A DNA stretch of 64,000 nt from Streptomyces sp. NRRL B-1347. Lineage in GTDB: Bacteria > Actinomycetota > Actinomycetes > Streptomycetales > Streptomycetaceae. The position numbers and the translations under genes are program-made. The notes beneath the pieces are model-generated. The model did not search any database, was not told the origin of the DNA, and was given only the letters and a program-made list of their open reading frames with translations. The stretch lies in assembly GCF_000720325.1 (NCBI RefSeq), contig NZ_JOJM01000062.1:1-64000 (forward strand), in the 5' to 3' direction. How positions within the stretch are numbered: the first letter of the stretch is position 1; every line of letters starts with the position of its first letter. This document shows, piece after piece, positions 27,351 to 35,517 of the stretch.

Positions 27351-27624
27351 CGTCGCGTTCCTTGACGAAGCCGTGACCCCGAGCCGGCGGTTTTCCCCTG
27401 GAAGTAGTGCATCCTGGGCTTTCCTTGTCCCGGCGCCGGGACGTAGGTCCCGATCCGGGCCTTTGCCTCAAGCGTGATGGACCGCACTTAACTGACCCTT
27501 GCGCTGATCAGCCTTCCTCATGCCAAAATAGGACAAGGAGTCCGGACAGGGCTCCTTCCGTCCAACTACGGGCGGAATGCTCTGCATTGCACGCTATGGG
27601 GGGTCTGTTGACTCCTGATCGCTC

Positions 27625-27642
27625 TGTGACTGATCGTCACTG
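27625..27642. promoter_or_regulatory. Candidate BldD binding site
   Basis: TGTGAC-TGATC-GTCACT contains the inverted repeat GTGAC/GTCAC with a 5-nt centre. It resembles the published BldD consensus AGTGA-N-TCACC at four of five positions in each half. bldC is a reported BldD target. The site lies 240 nt upstream of the bldC start codon. Confidence 0.4.
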
Positions 27643-27844
27643 TGGCGTGACTGTCCGCTATGGCATGGTCCATCGGCTTCCGTCGCTGATGGACACCTGG
27701 GAGGGCAATTCCATCGGTTTGGCCGACGCGGCTGGACGGATGGTGTAGTTGTAGTGCCGAGGACAAGCCGTTCGTCCTATAACCGACTCGACTCGCGTCC
27801 GCCATTTCGGGCAACGCGGGTCAAGGTGCAGAATTTAGAGGAAT

Positions 27845-27864
27845 GAACCGAGAAGGTTCGGTTC
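27845..27864 (+). promoter_or_regulatory. Hairpin in the bldC leader
   Basis: GAACCGA pairs with TCGGTTC across a 6-nt loop. The stem ends 5 nt before the GAGGAGG ribosome site of bldC (27870-27876). It could affect translation or mRNA stability, or be a protein-binding site at DNA level. Confidence 0.4.
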
Positions 27865-27881
27865 TCCCGAGGAGGCCGCTC

Positions 27882-28088
27882 ATGACCGCTCGCACCCCTG
27901 ATGCCGAGCCGCTGCTGACCCCGGCTGAGGTTGCCACGATGTTCCGCGTCGACCCCAAGACGGTCACGCGCTGGGCCAAGGCTGGCAAGCTCACGTCGAT
28001 TCGCACGCTCGGCGGGCACCGCCGTTACCGCGAGGCCGAGGTCCGCGCACTGCTCGCGGGCATTCCGCAGCAGCGCAGCGAGGCCTGA
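27882..28088 (+). CDS. bldC: Developmental transcriptional regulator BldC
   Basis: A 68-residue MerR-like single-domain DNA-binding protein that delays entry into aerial development and sporulation and binds cooperatively to direct repeats. The whole protein is one winged helix: LLTPAEVATMFRVDPKTVTRWAKAGKL (helix-turn-helix) and RTLGGHRRYREAEVRALLAG (wing and second helix). Length and sequence agree with BldC. The ATG at 27882 follows GAGGAGG by 5 nt; an in-frame ATG at 27843 would add 13 residues not found in BldC. Transcription probably ends at the strong U-tract terminator at 28243-28281. Confidence 0.97.
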   Translation: MTARTPDAEPLLTPAEVATMFRVDPKTVTRWAKAGKLTSIRTLGGHRRYREAEVRALLAGIPQQRSEA

Positions 28089-28242
28089 CGCAGGGCGTTA
28101 TCGCAGCAAGAAGTACACATCGGACGAAGAGCACCATCGCTGCCGGGTCCCCCAACCCGGCCGTACCGTCCGACCCATAGCTCCACACGACGCGGGTCCT
28201 GCCCCAACGGGGCCCCTGCCTGAGCCACTTGGGTGCGTCGTC

Positions 28243-28281
28243 GATCGCGCTGGACTCCGCCGGGTCCAGCGCGATCTTTTT
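28243..28281 (+). terminator. Intrinsic terminator downstream of bldC
   Basis: A 13-bp perfect stem (GATCGCGCTGGAC with its complement) and 8-nt loop are followed directly by five T residues. It is the most classical terminator in the window and lies 154 nt after bldC. Confidence 0.9.
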
Positions 28282-28602
28282 GTGTCCGGGCTCCCGTGCC
28301 GGGGCCGCTCGCCCTACACGCTCTCCCAGGCTTCAACAAGGTGGCTCACAGGGGCGCTCAACAGCGCGCACCGCGAGGCTCTACCGGTAGGTGCAATTGC
28401 ACATATTAGATTGACCTGTTGTAGGGCGGGTGTAAGTTCAACGGTTTCTGAAACTCATTCGGTGACTACCGTCACACGCACCGTGGCTTGTTGGCTTTGC
28501 CGCCCTTGCGCTAATGGGGCGTAGCGCCCGGACGGGGAGAACACTCCCGCTTCCGTGGCTCTCAGCTTCGCACCGCGCGGGTGCCGTGCGCGGCGGCTTT
28601 GG
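28282..28602. other. Intergenic region with palindrome and orphan promoter
   Basis: 321 nt between the bldC terminator and the convergent DUF6274 gene. It contains the perfect palindrome GTGCAATTGCAC at 28391-28402 and, right after it, a promoter-like pair TTGACC (28411-28416) and TAAGTT (28433-28438) with a 16-nt spacer on the plus strand. No plus-strand gene follows except a possible 20-codon ORF from GTG 28462 to TAG 28524 that encodes a Cys-rich peptide. A small RNA running toward DUF6274 is possible. Confidence 0.5.
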
Positions 28603-28830
28603 TCATGCCTTGGGGGGACTTTCGTCCTCGCATTGCCCGGTGTGCCGCTCGGCGGCCTCGGGCGTCTCTGTGGCCTCGTGCGCGTCGTCGGCGGGCTCCA
28701 TCGCCAGGCGCAGCAGCCGGTGGCAGATGGGGCAGTGCCGGGTCACGTGGCGGTAGCTCGACGCTGCGGCGAGATGGGCGCGCAGCAGGGCGCGCGTCTC
28801 GTGCCGTGCGGATGCGGGGACTGGCGTCAT
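28603..28830 (-). CDS. DUF6274 family protein
   Basis: A 75-residue protein of unknown function that I associate with the Streptomyces DUF6274 family. It has SARHETRALLRAHLAAASSYRHVTRHCPICHRLLRLAME. The HCPICHR segment could bind a metal ion together with nearby histidines and a later cysteine. The C-terminus is Glu/Thr-rich and probably disordered. It starts with ATG 28830, preceded by GGGGGTGAGG-like sequence. It is convergent with bldC. Confidence 0.8.
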   Translation of the reverse strand: MTPVPASARHETRALLRAHLAAASSYRHVTRHCPICHRLLRLAMEPADDAHEATETPEAAERHTGQCEDESPPKA

Positions 28831-28965
28831 GCCTCACCTCCGGGGGGCGTGGCCGCCCCTGGGCCCCTGGGTCCTGCTGACTGGGGTACCGGCGGAATGT
28901 GACGCCGTCAAGAAGGGCGGCGCGGAATCGGGCCGGGGGCCTTGGGCGGGTTGTCGCCCTTCGGG

Positions 28966-28990
28966 CTCGTCCTCAAACGCCGGACGGGCT
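28966..28990 (+). repeat. Dispersed 25-nt intergenic repeat, copy 1
   Basis: CTCGTCCTCAAACGCCGGAC followed by GGGCT is identical to 38789-38813, in the same orientation and also in a spacer near a gene end. The right part GCCGGACGGGC is partly self-complementary with upstream GCCC-rich DNA. Confidence 0.7.
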
Positions 28991-29030
28991 CGAAGGATGC
29001 CGACGCGTCCGTTGGGCTGTCGCAACGCGA

Positions 29031-29063
29031 AAGCGGGCCGCACCTTGACGGTGCGGCCCGCTT
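29031..29063. terminator. Terminator of tRNA-Asp
   Basis: A perfect 14-bp stem (AAGCGGGCCGCACC with its complement) has a 5-nt loop and T-rich flanks. It lies 6 nt beyond the 3' end of the minus-strand tRNA-Asp gene. Confidence 0.85.
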
Positions 29064-29069
29064 TTTCTG

Positions 29070-29144
29070 CGGTCCTGACGGGATTTGAACCCGCGGCCTC
29101 CACCTTGACAGGGTGGCGAGCACTCCAAACTGCTCCACAGGACC
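29070..29144 (-). tRNA. tRNA-Asp(GTC), copy 1
   Basis: On the minus strand the gene reads GGTCCTGTGGAGCAGTTTGG and onward. The anticodon stem CCACC/GGTGG encloses CTGTCAA with anticodon GTC. The discriminator is G, as usual for tRNA-Asp. CCA is not encoded. Identical to the copy at 35737-35811. Confidence 0.96.
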
Positions 29145-29236
29145 AGGTTTCGCGGCGCTTGTACTGCGTTGCGCTGCGAGAAGGACTGTACAGGAGTGCA
29201 GGCCAGCGGTCGAACTCACCCTGGGTGTCCGTCCGG

Positions 29237-32200
29237 TTACGGCACCGCCGCGTCGATGGCCTTCACGATGCGCTTGTCCGAGACGGGGTAGGCCGTGCCG
29301 AGCGCGTGGGCGAAGTAGCTGACGCGCAGCTCCTCGATCATCCAGCGGATGTCCAGGACCTCCTGCGGGACCGGGCGGCCCCGCGGCAGCTGCTCCAGGA
29401 GCCAGGCGTACTCGTCGCGCATCTCGCGGACCTTCTCCATGCGCGTGGTGTCGCGCTGCACGTTCGCCGGCATCTGCTGGAGGCGGCGGTCGGCGGCGAC
29501 CATGTAGCGCATCAGGTCCGGCAGCCTGCGGATGCCCGCCGCGGTGACGAAACCGGGCTTGATGACGGCGTCCAGCTGCTCCCGCACGTCCTGGAGGTTG
29601 GCGAGCAGCGCGGGGCTCCTCGTCGACTTCAGGCGCCGCTCACAGGCCTGCCAGGCGGCGAGGACCTGCTGGACCTGCGCGACCGCGCGGACCGTCGTGT
29701 CGACGATCTCGGCGCGCACCTTCTCGTAGAGCTTGCGGTACGACTCCTCGTCCCACACGGGCCCGCCGAAGTCCGCGATCAGCTTGTCCGCGGCGGCGGT
29801 CGCGCAGTCGGCGAAGAGGGCGGGCATGGAGCCGTGCGGGTTCGCCGACAGGGCGAGCTTCTGCTGGTTGGTCAGCTTGTCCTGGGCGAACTTGGCCGGA
29901 TTCACCGGGATGTTGCGCAGGATGAGCCGGCGCGTGCCCTTCCACATGGCCTGGGCCTGCTCCGCCTCGGTGTCGAAGAGGCGTACGGAGACCGTGTCGC
30001 CGTCGTCGACCAGGGCCGGGTAGGCCTTCACGGGCTGGCCCGCCCTGCGGGTCTCGAAGACGCGGCTGAGCGACCCGATGGTCCAGTCCGTGAGGCCGGT
30101 GCGCTCGATGGTGGCGCCGCCCGTGCGCTCCGCGGTGGCGGCCGCCGCCTGCGACAGGGCCTTGCGGGCCTTCGGCTTGAGCTGGAGCTTCAGGGCCTCC
30201 AGGTCCTTGTCCTCGGCGAGCTTGCGGCGCCGCTCGTCGGTGATCCGGAAGGTGATCTTCAAGTGGTCGGGTACGCGGCCGAGGTCGAAGTCGTCGCCGT
30301 GCACCGGCACGCCCACCATCTTCTGCAGCTCGCGGGCGAGCGTGACGTGCAGCGGCTCCTGCAGCGGCACGGCCCGCTTCAGGAACTCCTTGGCGAAGTT
30401 CGGCGCCGGGACGTAGTTGCGGCGGATCGGCTTCGGCAGGGAGCGGATCAGCTCCGTGACGACCTCCTCGCGCAGGCCGGGGATCTGCCAGTCGAAGCCC
30501 TCCGCCGAGACCTGGTTGAGCACCTGGAGGGGGATGTGGACCGTCACGCCGTCCGCGTCCGCGCCCGGCTCGAACTGGTACGTCACCCGGAACTTCAGCG
30601 GGCCCTGCCGCCACGAGTCCGGATAGTCGTCCTTCGACACGTCGCCCGCGCGCTCGTTGATGAGCATGGAGCGCTCGAAGTCGAGCAGCTCCGGCTCGTC
30701 GTGGCGCTTCTTCTTCCACCACGAGTCGAAGTGCGCGCCCGACACGACGTCCTCGGGCACGCGCTGGTCGTAGAAGTCGAAGAGCGTCTCGTCGTCGACG
30801 AGGATGTCGCGGCGCCGCGCCCGGTGCTCCAGCTCCTCGACCTCGGTGAGCAGCCTGCGGTTGTCGGCGAAGAACTTGTGGTGCGTGCGCCAGTCGCCCT
30901 CGACGAGCGCGTTGCGGATGAACAGGTCGCGGGAGACCTCGGGGTCGATCCGCCCGTAGTTCACCTTGCGGTCGGTGACGATCGGGACGCCGTACAGCGT
31001 CACCTTCTCGTACGCCATCACGGCCGCCTGGTCCTTCTCCCAGTGCGGCTCGCTGTACGTGCGCTTGAGCAGGTGCTGGGCGAGCGGCTCGACCCACTCC
31101 GGCTCGACGCGCGCGTTCACCCGGGCCCACAGGCGTGACGTTTCGACGAGCTCGGCGGACATCACGAAGCGCGGCGGCTTCTTGAACAGCGCCGAGCCCG
31201 GGAAGATCGCGAACTTCGCGCTCCGCGCCCCCAGGTACTCGTTCTTGGCGCCTTCCTTCACGTCCTTCATGCCGATGTGCGACAGCAGGCCCGCGAGCAG
31301 CGAGATGTGGACCTGCTTCTCGGCGGCGTCGCTGTCGTTCAGCTGGATGCCCATCTGCTTGGCGACCGTGCGCAGCTGGGTGTAGATGTCCTGCCACTCG
31401 CGGATGCGCAGGAAGTTCAGGAACTCCCGCTTGCACATGCGGCGGAAGGCGGAGGAGCCGAGCTCCTTCTGCTGCTCGCGCACGTACCGCCACAGGTTCA
31501 GATACGCCAGGAAGTCCGACGTCTCGTCCTTGAACCGGGCGTGGTTCTGGTCGGCCTGCGTCTGCTTGTCGGCGGGGCGCTCGCGCGGGTCCTGGATGGA
31601 CAGGGCGGCGGCGATCACCATGACCTCGCGGACGCAGCCGTTCTTGTCGGCCTCCAGGACCATGCGGGCCAGGCGCGGGTCCACGGGCAGCTGCGCCAGC
31701 TTGCGGCCCTGCTGGGTGAGGCGCTTGCGCGGGTCCTTCTGCGCCGGGTCGAGCGCGCCGAGCTCCTGGAGGAGCTGGACGCCGTCGCGGATGTTGCGGT
31801 GGTCCGGCGGGTCGATGAAGGGGAACTTCTCGATGTCGCCGAGGCCCGCCGCGGTCATCTGGAGGATGACCGACGCCAGGTTCGTACGGAGGATCTCCGC
31901 GTCCGTGAACTCCGGACGGGCGGTGAAGTCGTCCTCGGAGTACAGGCGGATGCAGATGCCGTCGGAGGTACGGCCGCAGCGGCCCTTGCGCTGGTTGGCG
32001 CTGGCCTGGCTGATCGCCTCGATGGGCAGGCGCTGCACCTTCGTGCGGTGGCTGTAGCGCGAGATGCGGGCCGTGCCCGGGTCGATCACGTACTTGATGC
32101 CCGGGACGGTCAGGGACGTCTCGGCGACGTTGGTCGCCAGGACGATTCTTCGGCCGGTGTGCTGCTGGAAGACGCGGTGCTGCTCGGCGTGCGAGAGCCG

Positions 32201-33178
32201 CGCGTACAGCGGGAGCACCTCGGTGAACTTGTACTTCCTCTTCTCCAGGGCGTCCGCCGTGTCGCGGATCTCGCGCTCGCCGGAGAGGAAGACGAGGATG
32301 TCGCCCTTGCCCTCGGCCTGGAGCTCCTCGACCGCGTCCGTGATCGCGGTGATCTGGTCGCGGTCCGGGTCGTCGCCCTCCTCCTCCAGGAGCGGGCGGT
32401 AGCGCACCTCCACCGGATACGTCCGGCCGCTGACCTCGACGATCGGGGCGTCACCGAAGTGCCGCGAGAAGCGCTCGGGGTCGATGGTCGCGGAGGTGAT
32501 CACGACCTTCAGGTCCGGGCGCTTCGGAAGCAGCTGGGCGAGGTAGCCGAGCAGGAAGTCGATGTTGAGCGAGCGCTCGTGGGCCTCGTCGATGATGATC
32601 GTGTCGTAGGCGCGCAGCTCGCGGTCCGTCTGGATCTCGGCGAGCAGGATGCCGTCCGTCATCAGCTTCACGTACGTGTTGCCGCTGACCTGGTCCGTGA
32701 AGCGGACCTTCCAGCCGACGGCCTCGCCCAGGGGCGTGTTCAGCTCGTCGGCGACGCGCTCGGCGACCGTGCGGGCCGCGATGCGCCGCGGCTGCGTGTG
32801 GCCGATGAGGCCGCGCACGCCCCGGCCGAGCTCCAGACAGATCTTCGGGATCTGGGTGGTCTTGCCGGAGCCCGTCTCACCCGCGACGATCACGACCTGG
32901 TGGTCGCGGATCGCCTCCAGGATCGCGTCCTTCTTCTGGCTGACCGGCAGCTGTTCGGGGTAGGTGATCGCGGGCACGCCGTCGGCGCGGCCCGCCATCC
33001 TGGTGGCGGCCTGGTCGATGTCCGTCGCGATCTCGGCGAGGACGGTGGCCCGGGCCTCGGGCTTGCGGATCCGGCGCGCACCTTCGAGCCGCCGGCCGAT
33101 GCGGTGCGCGTCGCGCAGCGACAGCTCCGACAGGCGGGGGGCGAGGGCGTCGAGGGTGAGGGCGGGCTGCGTAGACAT
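29237..33178 (-). CDS. hrpA: ATP-dependent RNA helicase HrpA (DEAH family)
   Basis: A very large (1313 residues) DEAH/RHA helicase. The helicase core begins with Walker A AGETGSGKTTQIPK near residue 99, motif II DEAH at 197-200, motif III ITSATID near 226, then motifs V/VI in TNVAETSLTVPGIKYVIDPG and SQASANQRKGRCGRTSDG. The winged-helix, HA2/ratchet and OB regions follow, and the long C-terminal extension of about 600 residues is the DUF3418-type part typical of bacterial HrpA. The length matches family members (about 1300). Likely roles are rescue of stalled ribosomes or RNA processing. The gene stands alone between tRNA-Asp and a divergent secreted protein gene. Confidence 0.96.
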   Translation of the reverse strand: MSTQPALTLDALAPRLSELSLRDAHRIGRRLEGARRIRKPEARATVLAEIATDIDQAATRMAGRADGVPAITYPEQLPVSQKKDAILEAIRDHQVVIVAGETGSGKTTQIPKICLELGRGVRGLIGHTQPRRIAARTVAERVADELNTPLGEAVGWKVRFTDQVSGNTYVKLMTDGILLAEIQTDRELRAYDTIIIDEAHERSLNIDFLLGYLAQLLPKRPDLKVVITSATIDPERFSRHFGDAPIVEVSGRTYPVEVRYRPLLEEEGDDPDRDQITAITDAVEELQAEGKGDILVFLSGEREIRDTADALEKRKYKFTEVLPLYARLSHAEQHRVFQQHTGRRIVLATNVAETSLTVPGIKYVIDPGTARISRYSHRTKVQRLPIEAISQASANQRKGRCGRTSDGICIRLYSEDDFTARPEFTDAEILRTNLASVILQMTAAGLGDIEKFPFIDPPDHRNIRDGVQLLQELGALDPAQKDPRKRLTQQGRKLAQLPVDPRLARMVLEADKNGCVREVMVIAAALSIQDPRERPADKQTQADQNHARFKDETSDFLAYLNLWRYVREQQKELGSSAFRRMCKREFLNFLRIREWQDIYTQLRTVAKQMGIQLNDSDAAEKQVHISLLAGLLSHIGMKDVKEGAKNEYLGARSAKFAIFPGSALFKKPPRFVMSAELVETSRLWARVNARVEPEWVEPLAQHLLKRTYSEPHWEKDQAAVMAYEKVTLYGVPIVTDRKVNYGRIDPEVSRDLFIRNALVEGDWRTHHKFFADNRRLLTEVEELEHRARRRDILVDDETLFDFYDQRVPEDVVSGAHFDSWWKKKRHDEPELLDFERSMLINERAGDVSKDDYPDSWRQGPLKFRVTYQFEPGADADGVTVHIPLQVLNQVSAEGFDWQIPGLREEVVTELIRSLPKPIRRNYVPAPNFAKEFLKRAVPLQEPLHVTLARELQKMVGVPVHGDDFDLGRVPDHLKITFRITDERRRKLAEDKDLEALKLQLKPKARKALSQAAAATAERTGGATIERTGLTDWTIGSLSRVFETRRAGQPVKAYPALVDDGDTVSVRLFDTEAEQAQAMWKGTRRLILRNIPVNPAKFAQDKLTNQQKLALSANPHGSMPALFADCATAAADKLIADFGGPVWDEESYRKLYEKVRAEIVDTTVRAVAQVQQVLAAWQACERRLKSTRSPALLANLQDVREQLDAVIKPGFVTAAGIRRLPDLMRYMVAADRRLQQMPANVQRDTTRMEKVREMRDEYAWLLEQLPRGRPVPQEVLDIRWMIEELRVSYFAHALGTAYPVSDKRIVKAIDAAVP

Positions 33179-33248
33179 ACGCGGTCCAGGATCTCACCCG
33201 GTGCTCACAGGTGGCCAACCGATTTCCCGGGGCGCGCGCCGCGGCACG

Positions 33249-33254
33249 TACCAT
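33249..33254 (+). promoter_or_regulatory. -10 element of the small exported protein gene
   Basis: TACCAT lies 7 nt before the ATG at 33262, without a Shine-Dalgarno sequence. Consistent with a leaderless mRNA. Confidence 0.4.
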
Positions 33255-33261
33255 TCCGGGC

Positions 33262-33642
33262 ATGTTGTCCCGTGTGCGTACGCCGTGGTGCCCCCTGGTG
33301 GCGGTGCTGCTCGTGGTGCTCGGGGCGTTCTGCGGGCCCGCCGTCGCGGACCGGCCCGCGCCGCCCGTCGAGCAGGCGGCACACGTCTTCGTCCAGGACG
33401 CCGACGGGCGCGGCGCGCCGGGCTGCGGCCGGAGCGACACCTCCGACCTGGGGCAGCGGCCCGCGGTGCCGCCGCGCCAGGGGCCCGGATACGAGCTGCC
33501 GCCGTCGGCGTACGCGGCCCGTGTCGTCGACTGCGGCACCTGGGGCGGCGAGCTCGCCGCCGTGCGGGCCGTCGCGTCGCTGCGCGCGCCGCCGCCGCTC
33601 ACACCGCCGTCACCGGTGGACCTCTCCGTACTGCGCGTGTAG
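33262..33642 (+). CDS. Small exported hypothetical protein
   Basis: A 126-residue protein with an N-terminal signal-anchor or signal peptide (VAVLLVVLGAFCGPAVA, possible cleavage after AVA near residue 31). The rest is Pro/Gly/Asp-rich without a domain that I recognise; two cysteines (APGCGRSD and VVDCGTWGG) could form a disulfide outside the cell. The ATG at 33262 was preferred because the hydrophobic segment then sits at the expected distance and a -10-like element precedes it. It lies 68 nt ahead of the DsbA-like gene; the small size, possible disulfide and position suggest an exported partner of the thiol-redox pair, which is only inference. Confidence 0.65.
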   Translation: MLSRVRTPWCPLVAVLLVVLGAFCGPAVADRPAPPVEQAAHVFVQDADGRGAPGCGRSDTSDLGQRPAVPPRQGPGYELPPSAYAARVVDCGTWGGELAAVRAVASLRAPPPLTPPSPVDLSVLRV

Positions 33643-33710
33643 GAGGCCCCTGTCTCAGGGGCCCCTTCAGTCACGCACGCCTACGCACGCAACAGGAGAA
33701 GCGCAGCACC

Positions 33711-34481
33711 ATGTCCACTTCCCGCAAGAATTCCCGCAAGAAGAAGAACATCGCCGTCGTCGCCGCGGTCGCCATCGCCGCAGGGGCGCTCGGTCTCGCC
33801 TCGTACACGGCCACCAAGCCGGGGGACTCCTCGTCCTCAAAGTCCTCCGCGTCCGCCGGGAAGGGCACGGACTCCGCCGCGCCGGAGGCGGGTGTCTTCC
33901 CCGAGCTGGAGGCCCTCGCGCGCCGCGACGCCAAGGACCCGCTCGCCCAGGGCAAGGCCGACGCGCCCGTCGTCATGATCGAGTTCGCGGACTTCAAGTG
34001 CGGCTTCTGCGGCAAGTTCGCCCGTGACACCGAGCCCGACCTGGTGAAGAAGTACGTCGACAACGGCACCCTGCGCATCGAGTGGCGCAACTTCCCGATC
34101 TTCGGTGAGGACTCCGAGCGGGCGGCGCGCGGCGCCTGGGCCGCGGGCAAGCAGGGCCGGTTCTGGCAGTTCCACCAGGCCGCGTACGCGGACGGCGCCA
34201 AGGAGAAGGGCTTCGGCGAGGGGCGGCTCAAGGAGCTGGCGCGCGAGGCCGGGGTCAAGGACGTCCCGCGCTTCCTGCGGGACGCCGAGAGCGACGCGGC
34301 CAAGGCGGCGGTGAAGAAGGACCAGGACCAGGGCTACAAGCTCGGTGCCACGTCCACGCCGTCCTTCCTGATCAACGGGCGGCCCATCGCGGGCGCGCAG
34401 CCCCAGTCCGTCTTCGAGGAGGCGATCGAGAAGGCGGCGGCGAGCCGGGCCGCGGGCGGCAAGGGCGGTGCCGGCAAGTGA
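33711..34481 (+). CDS. DsbA-family thioredoxin-like oxidoreductase
   Basis: A membrane-anchored thiol oxidoreductase of 256 residues. The basic N-terminus (SRKNSRKKKN) and one transmembrane helix (residues about 14-32) place the domain outside. A Ser-rich linker precedes the thioredoxin fold, with the catalytic CGFC in EFADFKCGFCGKF (near residue 102) and the cis-proline loop GATSTPSFLING. The inserted helical domain is typical of DsbA/BdbD. It would introduce or isomerise disulfides in exported proteins. The start has AGGAG 12 nt upstream. The stop overlaps the CcdA-like gene by 4 nt (GTGA), so the pair is translationally coupled. Confidence 0.93.
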   Translation: MSTSRKNSRKKKNIAVVAAVAIAAGALGLASYTATKPGDSSSSKSSASAGKGTDSAAPEAGVFPELEALARRDAKDPLAQGKADAPVVMIEFADFKCGFCGKFARDTEPDLVKKYVDNGTLRIEWRNFPIFGEDSERAARGAWAAGKQGRFWQFHQAAYADGAKEKGFGEGRLKELAREAGVKDVPRFLRDAESDAAKAAVKKDQDQGYKLGATSTPSFLINGRPIAGAQPQSVFEEAIEKAAASRAAGGKGGAGK

Positions 34482-35329
34482 CGGCCGACGTCGGATACTT
34501 CGCCGCCTTCCTCGCCGGGCTCCTCGCCCTGGTCAGCCCGTGCAGCGCGCTGCTGCTCCCGGCGTTCTTCGCGTACTCGATCGACTCCACGTCGCGGTTG
34601 CTCGCCCGGACCGGGATCTTCTACGCCGGGCTCGCCACGACCCTCGTGCCGCTGGGCGCCGCCGGGTCGACGGCCGGGCGGTTCTTCTTCGGGCACCGGG
34701 AGCAGCTGGTCTTCTGGGCGGGCTGGACGATCATCGCGCTCGGGGTCGCGCAGGTGGTGGGGCTCGGCTTTGCCTCCCGCCGTCTGGCCGAGCTGTCCGG
34801 GCGCATCCGGCCCACCACGGCGGTGTCGGTGTACGCGCTCGGCGCCGTCTACGGGCTCGCCGGGTTCTGTGCGGGCCCGATCCTCGGCAGCGTCCTGACG
34901 GTCGCCGCGGTGAGCGGCAGCCCGGTGTACGGGGGCGCGTTGCTCGCCGTGTACGCGCTGGGGATGGCGGTGCCGCTGTTCGTGCTCGCCGCGCTGTGGG
35001 AGCGGTTCGACCTGGGGCGGCGGCGGTGGCTGCGCGGCCGCGCCTTCCGCGTGGGCCGGCTTGAGCTGCACACGACGTCCCTGCTCTCGGGCCTGTTCTT
35101 CGTGCTGCTCGGTGCCCTGTTCCTCGCCTACGACGGCGCTGCCGCGCTGCCCGGCCTCCTCGACGTGGACGACTCGTACACGGTCCAGGAGCGGGCGAGC
35201 CGCATCGGCGACGCGGTTCCGGACTGGGCGGCCCTGCTCGGCCTCGTCGCCGTGGCGGCCACGGTCGCCGTCACGGCGGCCGTCCGCACCCGCCGCCCGG
35301 ACTCCCGCCCGACCCCGGACACGGAGTGA
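34478..35329 (+). CDS. CcdA/DsbD-like transmembrane electron carrier
   Basis: An integral membrane protein of 283 residues with about six transmembrane helices plus a C-terminal one. It has the two conserved cysteines of the CcdA family: ALVSPCSALLLPAFF in the first helix and AGFCAGPILGSVL in the fourth. These move reducing equivalents from cytosolic thioredoxin to the outside. Between the last helices lies an extra outside loop of about 40 residues (LDVDDSYTVQERASRIGD). Coupling with the DsbA-like gene suggests a private redox relay: this protein would reduce or re-oxidise its partner. The terminator follows after 9 nt. Confidence 0.92.
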   Translation: MTADVGYFAAFLAGLLALVSPCSALLLPAFFAYSIDSTSRLLARTGIFYAGLATTLVPLGAAGSTAGRFFFGHREQLVFWAGWTIIALGVAQVVGLGFASRRLAELSGRIRPTTAVSVYALGAVYGLAGFCAGPILGSVLTVAAVSGSPVYGGALLAVYALGMAVPLFVLAALWERFDLGRRRWLRGRAFRVGRLELHTTSLLSGLFFVLLGALFLAYDGAAALPGLLDVDDSYTVQERASRIGDAVPDWAALLGLVAVAATVAVTAAVRTRRPDSRPTPDTE

Positions 35330-35338
35330 CCCCACCCT

Positions 35339-35364
35339 CCGGGCGGACCTACGGGTCCGCCCGG
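35339..35364 (+). terminator. Terminator of the dsbA-ccdA operon
   Basis: CCGGGCGGACC pairs over 11 bp with GGTCCGCCCGG across a 4-nt loop, 9 nt after the stop codon. Confidence 0.75.
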
Positions 35365-35425
35365 GGGCGGTTGTCCGGGGTGTGCTGATGGAGTCCCCCC
35401 GCCAACTGGCGCGCGGGGCAAGCCG

Positions 35426-35439
35426 TTTCACGTGAAACA
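35426..35439. other. parS: parS chromosome partition site
   Basis: The 14-bp palindrome GTTTCACGTGAAAC is a perfect match to the Streptomyces ParB-binding consensus and extends to 15 of 16 positions of the Bacillus parS (final A present, first T is C). It is unusually AT-rich for this DNA and lies in an intergenic spacer, as most parS sites do. ParB loads here, spreads and helps to segregate chromosomes during sporulation. In S. coelicolor parS copies cluster within a few hundred kb of oriC, which fits a core location of the window. Confidence 0.9.
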
Positions 35440-35517
35440 TCACCCGAGGGGCCTGCCCGTGGGCCGGGCTCGCGCCTCTCCCTGACGAGCCATGGGGCGA
35501 GTACGGAAGCCTCTGGC

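Larger units (their letters stand above)
27351..27881. other. Long upstream region of bldC
   Basis: 531 nt without a gene, less GC-rich than its surroundings. It carries a candidate BldD box (27625-27642), a TTGGCC...TGTAGT promoter-like pair (27719-27749, 19-nt spacer) and a hairpin just before the bldC ribosome site. Short open frames show no codon bias. The length of the region fits a developmental gene with several regulatory inputs. Confidence 0.6.

Noticed and set aside
28829..34027. Two long plus-strand frames (28829-31138 and 31277-34027)
   Set aside because: They are antisense to hrpA, whose helicase motifs on the minus strand are unmistakable. No protein family features occur in the plus-strand products.
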